Below are positions 45,654 to 53,558 of a stretch of DNA of 64,000 nt, piece by piece (the first letter of the stretch is position 1; the number at the start of each line of letters is the position of its first letter). The DNA is from Bacteroidaceae bacterium (GTDB taxonomy: Bacteria > Bacteroidota > Bacteroidia > Bacteroidales > Bacteroidaceae), in NCBI GenBank assembly GCA_017547165.1, contig JAFYQK010000025.1, positions 248,001 through 312,000 on the forward strand. The letters are read 5' to 3'. Position numbers and translations under genes: made by a program. The notes beneath the pieces were generated by a model, which ran no database searches, was not told the origin of the DNA, and was given only the letters and a program-made list of their open reading frames with translations.

Positions 45654-46167
45654 ATGGTAAAAAAAAAGCTTTTTTTGTACTTCTTCTAATGTTGTGAGGA
45701 ATGGAGTCCGAGGCCGAAGACAAATGTATAAATGTAAGGATTGTGGCAAGCAATTCATTGGTGGTCAAAGACGCTCCAAGTCGCAAGTAATAACAGATTA
45801 TATAGAGGGTAAACAAACTCTATGCCAGCTAGCCTTGCGTTATAAGGTATCCGAGCGTACCATTCGTCGCGATCTGGGTAGTATACGCTTTGTCTATAAG
45901 ATAGCCAAGCATAAAAATGTTACAATTCAACTTGACACTACCAATTGGGGTAGAACATTTGGTTTGATGGTCATCAAGGATGCTCTTCGCAATAAGATTT
46001 TATGGCACAAATATGTAAGCCATGAAACCATAGGTCAGTATATGGAGGGTGTTTTCTGGCTCAAATCTCAGGGTTTCAAAATATATGGTGCTGTAATAGA
46101 CGGAATGCGTGGTTTGGCTCAGGCATTATACCCAATCCCGGTCTGGAATCTCTTTGTAATCTGTTAA
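45654..46167 (+). pseudogene. Truncated IS256-like (variant zinc-binding) transposase
   Basis: The readable part from GTG 45694 gives 157 residues: a zinc-ribbon-like YKCKDCGKQF, a helix-turn-helix segment (QLALRYKVSERTIRRDLG) and the first catalytic region IQLDTTNWGR with a second Asp in GAVIDGMRGLAQAL. The catalytic domain then stops abruptly at ALYPIPV, so roughly half is missing. At the 5' side an ATG at 45654 opens MVKKKLF, out of frame by one base across a run of A and T, so a one-base slip in the homopolymer separates it from the main frame. The element is probably dead. Confidence 0.7.
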
Positions 46168-46198
46168 TCCACGCTTAATCGTACTCTGACCTATCGGT

Positions 46199-46212
46199 CG
46201 AAAGTACTTTCG
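46199..46212. promoter_or_regulatory. 14-bp perfect palindrome upstream of structured RNA copy B
   Basis: CGAAAGTACTTTCG, 31 nt upstream of the -33 box of the RNA promoter. A possible regulator site; copy A has no such palindrome at the same place. Confidence 0.4.
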
Positions 46213-46243
46213 TTCGGAAATCCCAAATTAAAGCAAACTTTAT

Positions 46244-46274
46244 TTGGTATTTCTCTCACTTAATCGTACCTTTG
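46244..46274 (+). promoter_or_regulatory. Promoter of structured RNA copy B
   Basis: TTG (46244-46246), 20 nt, TACCTTTG (46267-46274), a full consensus match that gives a start near 46281. Confidence 0.75.
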
Positions 46275-46280
46275 TCCTTG

Positions 46281-46633
46281 TCTCACGCCGACTGCGCCCT
46301 TTATGGACGCGGGGGGGCGTGGGGCAAGACATATTAAAAGGCGTTTACTACGCTTTGGTTCTGACGGTTAGAAATCGTAGGAAAATTTATTTCTGTTAGG
46401 AACAAAGCAGCGTGAATGTCCTTCGTGGGTATGTTATACACATTCCCCAGTTCTGCATTGACAGCCAATGGTGTATCCGTACACCTGCGGTTCGATATGT
46501 AGGATTCATGGGTGAATTATATACACATATCGGCGTGGGGCTTCGACGTTGCTCGTTTCGACAGAAAGGGCAATTTCCTACGAGCCTCTAACCGTGAAGC
46601 GAGCGACAGTGCAGGGCTTCACGCTTTTTTTGT
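46281..46633 (+). ncRNA. Large structured non-coding RNA, copy B
   Basis: About 350 nt from a consensus promoter to an oligo-T end (46625-46631). 5' hairpin CACGCC/GGCGTG, then AAAG(G)CG/CGCTTT. The 3' domain closes by GCGTGG/TTCACGC around GTTGCTCGTTTC with GAAGCGAGCGAC. The same helices form in copy A (29461-29783), and several differing bases keep pairing (A-U versus G-U, G-C versus G-U). The centre of the two copies differs in length and sequence. No reading frame shared. Remaining sequence 46634-46840 shows nothing I can assign. Confidence 0.75.
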
Positions 46634-46840
46634 GTCTTAAGGTAACCTTATTTGATAACACTCGGTTGCCGTAGTCCTCGACCGGGAAGGTGGGAATGCC
46701 ATGCACATTGGATCAGCATTGCTTTAATCCAGGACAAAGCGAAGACCCCTACATCGTATTAGAATAGGTCTTTCATTACGCTAGGATAGCAAAGAGATAG
46801 AACGCCAGTATGCAGAGTCATCTTCCCCGAAACGAGAACT

Positions 46841-47863
46841 ATGGCTATCGAAGTAGACATATTGGAGGATTACATCTTCCAACTCTCTCCCGACCTATTG
46901 AACACACTGCTCAAAGACCACACCACGAGCAAGGAGGGAGAGCCACAGCGCAATATCTTTTGGGGAACCTCCGACTATGCCCATCTGGGCGATGGCTACG
47001 ACTATCATTCCCCCATACTCCCTCATCTTATCACGGGCGACAACGGGCATGTCATCATGCCTCGTATTCTCAAGAGTCGCGACACCCAGTCGGTACGCTC
47101 ACGCGATATGGCCGAGGTGTTCACCCCTTCGTGGATTTGCAACGCACAAAACAACCTTATCGACGAGGCTTGGTTTGGCCGCAAAGAGGTGTTCAATACC
47201 GAACACACCGATGAGCAAGGCCGACACTCATGGACTGCTACAACGGAGAAGATTACCTTCCCCGAAGGTAAGACATGGCGCGACTACGTGCGTGACACCC
47301 GACTCGAAATTACCTGTGGCGAAGCACCCTATATCGTCAGTCGTTACGACACGACGACAGGCGAAGCCATTCCCTTGGAGCAGCGCATCGGCTTGCTCGA
47401 CCGCAAACTGCGCGTCGTGAGTGAGAATACCACCGAATCGGGCGAATGGCTCGAATGGGCACAAGTTGCCTACAAGAGCACCTACGGCTACGAGTGGCAG
47501 GGCGATAATCTCCTGATTGCCCGCGAAGCCATGCTCATCTCCTTTATCGAATACTATGAGCGGAAGTTTGGCAAGCAGCCACTACTCAAGTCGCTCAACT
47601 TTATCGCCTACATTATCTCGTGGAATGTGTGGCAGATGGATGGGCTCAAAGGGGTAGTCCCCGATACCTGTGGCGACAAGATAGAGATAGAGCAAACGCT
47701 CTTCGATGGCACCATAGAGCGGATAATCCCTTGCGAGGGATGCGCCAAAGATGACATTCGTCGCCACAACGGCACCTATTGCTTCATCAAGGATTGGCAT
47801 GCCAAAGACCCCACGACGGGCCGAATGGGAAAAAGAATCCGATTTATCGACCTCATCAAATAA
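46841..47863 (+). CDS. Methyltransferase-like protein of a restriction-type locus (no NPPY motif)
   Basis: 340 residues. AEVFTPSWICNAQNNLIDEAW near residue 91 resembles the region that opens N6-adenine methyltransferase domains of type I M subunits. LEITCGEAPYIVSRYD near 152 sits where the SAM-binding motif I is expected, but its DPACGSG-like glycines are changed. YGYEWQGDNLLIARE near 215 resembles a later motif. No (N/D/S)PP(Y/F/W) motif occurs anywhere, so catalysis by this protein alone is unlikely. It ends 7 nt before the large helicase/methylase gene and is surely its partner. Called a restriction endonuclease subunit M in similar loci. Confidence 0.65.
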   Translation: MAIEVDILEDYIFQLSPDLLNTLLKDHTTSKEGEPQRNIFWGTSDYAHLGDGYDYHSPILPHLITGDNGHVIMPRILKSRDTQSVRSRDMAEVFTPSWICNAQNNLIDEAWFGRKEVFNTEHTDEQGRHSWTATTEKITFPEGKTWRDYVRDTRLEITCGEAPYIVSRYDTTTGEAIPLEQRIGLLDRKLRVVSENTTESGEWLEWAQVAYKSTYGYEWQGDNLLIAREAMLISFIEYYERKFGKQPLLKSLNFIAYIISWNVWQMDGLKGVVPDTCGDKIEIEQTLFDGTIERIIPCEGCAKDDIRRHNGTYCFIKDWHAKDPTTGRMGKRIRFIDLIK

Positions 47864-47870
47864 TGGTACT

Positions 47871-50800
47871 ATGAAATTCACCTCATTACTGAAACTGAAG
47901 TTGATCTATGTGTTCCGCATCAATGATGCTGCACACGAAGGTTGTTTGAAGGTGGGCGAAGCCACTTGCGACAGCGACGATGTGTTTGACCTCGCTCCCA
48001 ATAGCAAGGCACTCAACGAGTCGGCCAAGAAACGCATCAACCAATACACACAGACGGCAGGCATTGCTTATGACCTCCTGTATACTGACCTCACGATATA
48101 TAACCATAAGAAGAAGGGCTTGTGCTCATTCAACGATAAGGAGGTACACAATGTGCTGGAGCGTTCGGGCATCAAGAAGAAGGTGTTCGATACAGTGAAC
48201 AAAGCTAACGAATGGTTCATCGCCGACCTCGACACTGTGAAGCGAGCCATTGCGGCTGTCAAGGAGGGACGCGGGTCGCTCACTACGGCAGAGATAACCC
48301 ACCACAGAACGCCCATCATCTTTCGCCCCGAGCAACGCAAGGCCATAGACGACACCAAGAAACAATACAAAAAGGGTAACCAAATGCTATGGAATGCCAA
48401 GATGCGTTTTGGTAAGACACTATCTGCGTTGCAAGTAGTAAAGGAGGTGAACTTCAAGCGTACGCTGATTCTTACCCATCGTCCAGTAGTGGATAGTGGT
48501 TGGTTTGAAGATTTTGGCAAGATATTCTATGACCGCCCAGAATTTGCTTATGGTTCTAAGAACAATGGTGATTCTCACTCATCACTTGAGGCAAGAGCCA
48601 GTCAAGGGAAATGCCAGTATGTCTACTTTGCTTCGATGCAAGACCTTCGCGGTTCGGAACTCGTGGGCGGCAACTTCGACAAGAATGATGAGGTGTTTGC
48701 CACCAAGTGGGACTTTATCATTGTAGACGAAGCGCACGAAGGAACGCAAACTGAATTGGGCAAGGCGGTGATGACCGAACTCGTGAAGGAGAACACCAAG
48801 GTATTGCGCCTGTCGGGTACACCATTCAATCTGCTTGATGAGTTTGCCGAAGGTGAGATATACACTTGGGACTATGTGATGGAGCAGCAAGCTAAAGCCA
48901 CTTGGGACGAACTCCACTTTGGCGACCCCAACCCCTATGCTTCGTTGCCAACAATGAATATCTACACCTATGACCTCGGCCGATTGCTGAACGATTTTGC
49001 AGATGAAGATATAGCCTTCAACTTCCGCGAGTTCTTCCGTGCCAATGATGAAGGAAAATTCGTTCACGAAAAGGATGTGTGGGCATTCCTCAACCTGTTG
49101 ACCAAGGAGGATAAGGAGAGCTGTTACCCCTTTGCCAATGAGGAGTACCGCAACATATTCCGTCACTCCCTGTGGATAGTACCAGGTGTAGCGCATGCTC
49201 GTGCGCTGAGCGCGATGCTACAAAGTCATCCAGTATTCCAACATTTCAAGATAGTCAATGTGGCTGGCGACGGCGATTTGGAGGAGGAGAGCAAAGATGC
49301 ATTGGCAGCCGTAGAGGAGGCTATCGGTAGCGACCCTGATGCTACGCGCACCATCACTCTCTCTTGCGGACGACTCACGACAGGTGTCAGCGTCAAGGCA
49401 TGGACAGCTGTATTCATGCTTTCAGGCTCGTACAATACAGGTGCGGCAAGTTATATGCAGACCATCTTCCGTGTGCAGACACCGGCAACCATCAATGGCC
49501 GTGTGAAAGAGCAGTGCTATGTGTTCGACTTTGCCCCCGACCGCACGCTGAAGGTGATAGCCGAGACCGCCAAGATATCATCGAAAGCGGGCAAGACCAG
49601 CAGCGATGATCGTAAGGTGATGGGTGAATTCTTGAACTTCTGCCCCATCATATCGGTCGAGGGCAGTAAGATGAATCCTTTCGATGTGCCCCGCATGCTC
49701 GAACAACTCAAGAAAGTATATGTAGAGCGTGTCGTGCGCAATGGCTTTGAGGACAAGAGTCTGTATAACGATGAGTTGATGAAGCTCAACGACTTGGAAC
49801 TGCAAGCATTTGATGACCTCAAGAAGATTATCGGACAGACCAAGGCCATGCCCAAGACCAATCAGGTAGACATCAACAATCAAGGCTTGACCGATGAGCA
49901 ATACGAAGAACTCGAATCACTGGAGAAGAAGAGCAAGAAGAAAGGTAAGGACAAGCAACCCTTGACAGAGGAAGAAAAGGCACGTCTCGAAGAGTTGAAG
50001 AGGAAGCGTGAGAATCGCGAGGCAGCCATCTCCATCCTCCGTGGCATCTCTATCCGTATGCCTCTGCTCATCTACGGTGCTGAGGTCAGCAACGAAGACG
50101 AGGAGATCACCATTGATAACTTCTCATCGCTTGTCGATGACCAGTCTTGGGAGGAGTTCATGCCCAAGGGAGTCACCAAGGAGAAGTTCGATAGCATCAA
50201 GAAGTATTACGACCCTGACATCTTCAGTGCAGCGGGTAAGCGCATCCGTGCGATGGCTCGTGCTGCCGACAAACTGAGCGTAGAGGAGCGCATCGAGCGC
50301 ATTACCGATATCTTCAGTACCTTCCGTAATCCAGACAAGGAAACAGTACTCACTCCATGGAGAGTGGTTAATATGCATTTGGGCGACTGTTTGGGAGGCT
50401 ACAACTTCTTCGAACAGGGATACGATACATCATTGACCGAGCCACGTTTCATTGATAAGGAAGAGGTCACAGCCAATGTCTTCAATGAGGACTCGCGCAT
50501 CCTTGAAATCAACTCCAAATCGGGTTTGTATCCCTTGTATATGGCCTACAGCATCTATCGTGCAAAAGTAGCCAGCCTGCTCACCTCTCCGTCAAGCATT
50601 GAGGAGGAGCAACGGATATGGGACAAGGTGGTAGCTGAAAACATCTTTGTCATCTGCAAGACCCCGATGGCCAAGAGCATTACCAAGCGCACCCTTATAG
50701 GCTTCCGCAAAGCCAAAGTAAACACTCGGTATTTCGAGGACCTGATCAATCAAATAAAGAACAAACCGGAGAACTTCGTGGCCAAAGTAGCCAAAGGCAG

Positions 50801-51815
50801 TTCATACTGGAAAGCAATAGATAACGACAATATGAAATTCAATGCAATAGTGGGTAATCCGCCGTATCAAGTGATGGATGGAGGAGCAGGTGTTAGTGCC
50901 AAGCCTGTATATAATCTATTTGTAGAAATAGCCAAACTCATAAAACCGGATTACATTTCTATGATTATGCCCTCTCGCTGGTTTGCAGGAGGAAAGGGAT
51001 TGGATTCCTTTAGAGAAGAAATGTTGTCGGACAAACGCCTTAGTCACATTTTTGATTTTATAAATGCCAAAGATTGTTTCCCTACTGCAAGTATTGGAGG
51101 TGGAGTAAACTATATCTTGTGGAACGCCAAACATAATGGTGATTGCAATATCACCACCATCCAAGGGGATATGCGTGACTCAGAAAAACGTCCATTGGAT
51201 CAGTTTGCCGTATTCATTCGCTACAACTCTGCTATACACATTGTCAACAAATGTAGAGCAAAGGAAAACTTTGATTCAATAGTGAATACTCGTAATCCTT
51301 TTGGCTTGTCTTCAAATGTTCGAGGAGACAAATCAGGTGAGCTACGTTTGATTTCAAGTGCGGGAATATCTTGGTTACCTAAATCTGCAGTGCCTACTTC
51401 CAATCCTTTGCTGTCCAAGTATAAAATTCTGATGAGTAAAGTGACTGCAGAACACGCAGGAGAACCAGACAAGAATGGTCAGTTCAAAATTGTTTCAAGA
51501 ACAGACATTATCGGACCGAACGATGTTTGTACTGATTCCTATCTGATTATAGGTGAGTCAGAACATAAATATATTGTAGAGAATGAATACAAGTATATTC
51601 AAACTCGTTTCGCAAGATTCCTATTGATGTTAGCAGTTTCTTCTATCAATCTCTCACCAGACAAGTTTCAATTTGTCCCAATCCAAGACTTTACCAATCA
51701 GAGTGATATAAACTGGAATGAAGTAGTCTCAGATATCGACAAACAATTATACGCCAAGTACAATCTAACCGAAGATGAAATCGAATTCATTGAGAAGATG
51801 ATAAAGCCGATGTAA
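47871..51815 (+). CDS. GIY-YIG nuclease / SF2 helicase / Eco57I-type methylase fusion protein
   Basis: 1314 residues from MKFTSLLKLK at 47871; the frame extends 40 codons into the previous gene, but this start is just 7 nt after its stop. N-terminal GIY-YIG-like part (LIYVFRIND, GCLKVGEAT, then KKRINQY and FNDKEVHNVL, residues ~10-100). SF2 motor: Walker A-like NAKMRFGKTLSAL near 174, VDEAHEG near 284, RLSGTPFN near 313, TIFRVQTP near 529. A charged linker (KKSKKKGKDKQP near 685). Methylase: ILEINSKSGLYPLYMAY near 876 as motif I and GNPPYQVMDGG near 994 as motif IV, followed by target-recognition-like sequence. Probably restriction or phage defence. Confidence 0.8.
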   Translation: MKFTSLLKLKLIYVFRINDAAHEGCLKVGEATCDSDDVFDLAPNSKALNESAKKRINQYTQTAGIAYDLLYTDLTIYNHKKKGLCSFNDKEVHNVLERSGIKKKVFDTVNKANEWFIADLDTVKRAIAAVKEGRGSLTTAEITHHRTPIIFRPEQRKAIDDTKKQYKKGNQMLWNAKMRFGKTLSALQVVKEVNFKRTLILTHRPVVDSGWFEDFGKIFYDRPEFAYGSKNNGDSHSSLEARASQGKCQYVYFASMQDLRGSELVGGNFDKNDEVFATKWDFIIVDEAHEGTQTELGKAVMTELVKENTKVLRLSGTPFNLLDEFAEGEIYTWDYVMEQQAKATWDELHFGDPNPYASLPTMNIYTYDLGRLLNDFADEDIAFNFREFFRANDEGKFVHEKDVWAFLNLLTKEDKESCYPFANEEYRNIFRHSLWIVPGVAHARALSAMLQSHPVFQHFKIVNVAGDGDLEEESKDALAAVEEAIGSDPDATRTITLSCGRLTTGVSVKAWTAVFMLSGSYNTGAASYMQTIFRVQTPATINGRVKEQCYVFDFAPDRTLKVIAETAKISSKAGKTSSDDRKVMGEFLNFCPIISVEGSKMNPFDVPRMLEQLKKVYVERVVRNGFEDKSLYNDELMKLNDLELQAFDDLKKIIGQTKAMPKTNQVDINNQGLTDEQYEELESLEKKSKKKGKDKQPLTEEEKARLEELKRKRENREAAISILRGISIRMPLLIYGAEVSNEDEEITIDNFSSLVDDQSWEEFMPKGVTKEKFDSIKKYYDPDIFSAAGKRIRAMARAADKLSVEERIERITDIFSTFRNPDKETVLTPWRVVNMHLGDCLGGYNFFEQGYDTSLTEPRFIDKEEVTANVFNEDSRILEINSKSGLYPLYMAYSIYRAKVASLLTSPSSIEEEQRIWDKVVAENIFVICKTPMAKSITKRTLIGFRKAKVNTRYFEDLINQIKNKPENFVAKVAKGSSYWKAIDNDNMKFNAIVGNPPYQVMDGGAGVSAKPVYNLFVEIAKLIKPDYISMIMPSRWFAGGKGLDSFREEMLSDKRLSHIFDFINAKDCFPTASIGGGVNYILWNAKHNGDCNITTIQGDMRDSEKRPLDQFAVFIRYNSAIHIVNKCRAKENFDSIVNTRNPFGLSSNVRGDKSGELRLISSAGISWLPKSAVPTSNPLLSKYKILMSKVTAEHAGEPDKNGQFKIVSRTDIIGPNDVCTDSYLIIGESEHKYIVENEYKYIQTRFARFLLMLAVSSINLSPDKFQFVPIQDFTNQSDINWNEVVSDIDKQLYAKYNLTEDEIEFIEKMIKPM

Positions 51816-51819
51816 AAGT

Positions 51820-51848
51820 AATCGCCGCAAACCTGGTTTGCGGCGATT
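51820..51848. terminator. Hairpin between convergent genes
   Basis: AATCGCCGCAAA / TTTGCGGCGATT with a 5-nt loop, directly after the helicase-methylase stop and 39 nt before the end of the convergent dtcC. There is no long T tract. Confidence 0.6.
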
Positions 51849-51886
51849 GGGGCAATAGTCTCATTAATGAGAAAAGTTGTCTAAGC

Positions 51887-53131
51887 TTAATATGATAATT
51901 CATTACGTATTATATGTCCAGCAAAAGCTGCAGAAGTATACATACAATAATCTTGATAATTGTCAGTTTTTTGTATATCTGCGAAATCTGAGACAGATTT
52001 AATAAGACATGTGTATTGTGGTCTTGGATGTGCACTGTTATTCGCAGCAAAGAACACTCCATAACCTTCCATTTCTATCCCTAATAATTTTCTGCAATGT
52101 GACATTATTTTTTCGATTTCCATTTTACTCGACAACACTGCTGGAACAGAAGCTATAGGTCCTAACCTAACATTCAGTTTAGTTTGAGGTTTGGTTGTTG
52201 CATTATAGCTCTCTTCTATATTATTAAGAAGTTCTCTATTTGTTGCTAATCGCTTAATAATTGCACACATGTCAGAGTTTAATGGAAGTTCATGAAAGTC
52301 TGGATAAAAGATATCTGTACCTTGTTCGTTTGTTTTGATTTTACCACTTGCACCATCCCATACCTTTTCAGCTACCATTATATCACCCAAATTAATATCA
52401 TCTTTATTCACTCCTGCTGCAATTCCTGTCATGAATAAATATCTAGGTCGAAAGTTATATATAACTTTAGTCGTCAATGCAGCGGAGGCAGTACTCGCCA
52501 TTTGTAGAGCATAGCATGTCACTATTCTTATTGTCTTTCCAGAATGATGTGTGACTTTTTTCACGTAATATATTGTAGATTTATCTGCAGGAATATTATA
52601 CTCTTCCCATTCTTCTAAACCAAAAACTTTTCGAACATATCTATTTTCTGTTTCTAAAGCATTGATGATTGCAACATCGAAATCGTATTCTTCTGTATTT
52701 TGTATACTTCGTTGAACTTTTAATAAGAATTCGACCTTATTCTTTAATTTTTGTTTCCATTCATCGTTATTTTGCTCATATACAATATAGGCTAATAGTA
52801 GGTTACTAAAATAATCCCTATACTTTGGATCTGCATTATGACAATACGTGATTCCGACAATACTATATGGCATTTTTATTGAATCTTCATCTGAAAGTTC
52901 TCGCAATAGCCAAATAGCATTATCTGGTGATGGGTCGTCACCATATCTCAATGGTAAATATAAGTCTAAAATAGCTAAATCATATTGCTTTTTCTGCATT
53001 TTTTGTACCGCATCTTCTGCCGATACTGCTACATCAATATTTCTTGGGTTGATTTCCTTAAATTCGCAAAGTAACTCCTTGTACTTTTTTACCTTTTCGG
53101 AGGTGTCGTCAATTATTATTATTCTCAACAT
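51887..53131 (-). CDS. dtcC: Detocs effector DtcC: receiver domain fused to nucleoside phosphorylase
   Basis: 414 residues. Residues 1 to ~130 form a response-regulator receiver: acidic pair in IIIIDDTSE (8-9) and the phosphoacceptor D56 in LAILDLYLP. Residues ~165-414 are a PNP/MTAN-fold domain: FDVAIINALETE, FMTGIAAGVN near 235, GDIMVAEKVWDG, GIEMEGYGVFFAA near 355 and the catalytic Asp in KSVSDFAD near 388. In the Detocs family this effector is switched on by phosphotransfer and destroys ATP by cleaving adenine from it, halting phage growth. It overlaps dtcB by 23 nt. Confidence 0.85.
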   Translation of the reverse strand: MLRIIIIDDTSEKVKKYKELLCEFKEINPRNIDVAVSAEDAVQKMQKKQYDLAILDLYLPLRYGDDPSPDNAIWLLRELSDEDSIKMPYSIVGITYCHNADPKYRDYFSNLLLAYIVYEQNNDEWKQKLKNKVEFLLKVQRSIQNTEEYDFDVAIINALETENRYVRKVFGLEEWEEYNIPADKSTIYYVKKVTHHSGKTIRIVTCYALQMASTASAALTTKVIYNFRPRYLFMTGIAAGVNKDDINLGDIMVAEKVWDGASGKIKTNEQGTDIFYPDFHELPLNSDMCAIIKRLATNRELLNNIEESYNATTKPQTKLNVRLGPIASVPAVLSSKMEIEKIMSHCRKLLGIEMEGYGVFFAANNSAHPRPQYTCLIKSVSDFADIQKTDNYQDYCMYTSAAFAGHIIRNELSY

Positions 53132-53558
53132 TTTGTAGTAGTTTTTTTAAATTATCTTTCCATTCTTCATCCAACTTATTATACTTAACGTGACCTAAAT
53201 AGTTCTTTCCGCAACAATTATAAATACGATCACTAATTTCTTCGATTGTTTCATTGTTGAAAGTTTCATATTGCGTTAATACAGCACACTTAAATTTAAC
53301 ATTTTCATCTAATAACTCTCGTACAATTATTTCTCCTCCATTTTTAAAAGATTGTCCGCCTCCTCTGCCATCTGTCTTATCAAAGTTTGGAATAGTCATA
53401 TCTAGGAGTATTAAATCATATTGATTATTTACTCCTTGTTGGACTCCACTTTCTATTGACATTCCGGTATCAATAACTATATTCTTAAAAGAAGACTCTA
53501 AAAAAGAAACGACACTATTACGCTTGTAGTCATCGTCCTCCACAAATAAAATTCTCAT
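53109..53558 (-). CDS. dtcB: Detocs stand-alone receiver DtcB
   Basis: 149 residues, a single receiver domain with no output domain: acidic cluster FVEDDD (7-10), phosphoacceptor D53 in LILLDMTIP, and an Ala-Val-Leu-Thr beta-4 segment CAVLTQYE. In Detocs this protein is thought to draw off stray phosphoryl groups and so prevent accidental activation of the effector. It overlaps the kinase gene by 4 nt (ATGA) and dtcC by 23 nt, which fixes stoichiometric co-translation. Confidence 0.83.
   Translation of the reverse strand: MRILFVEDDDYKRNSVVSFLESSFKNIVIDTGMSIESGVQQGVNNQYDLILLDMTIPNFDKTDGRGGGQSFKNGGEIIVRELLDENVKFKCAVLTQYETFNNETIEEISDRIYNCCGKNYLGHVKYNKLDEEWKDNLKKLLQNVENNNN

Noticed and set aside
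46281-46633. tmRNA or RNase P RNA
   Set aside because: Copy number is two, the 3' end lacks a tRNA-like CCA arm, and RNase P signature sequences were not found; TTTCGACAG alone is not enough.
47751-47870. Forty-codon N-terminal extension of the helicase/methylase protein
   Set aside because: It lies inside the upstream methyltransferase-like gene; the GIY-YIG-like domain begins right after the Met at 47871.
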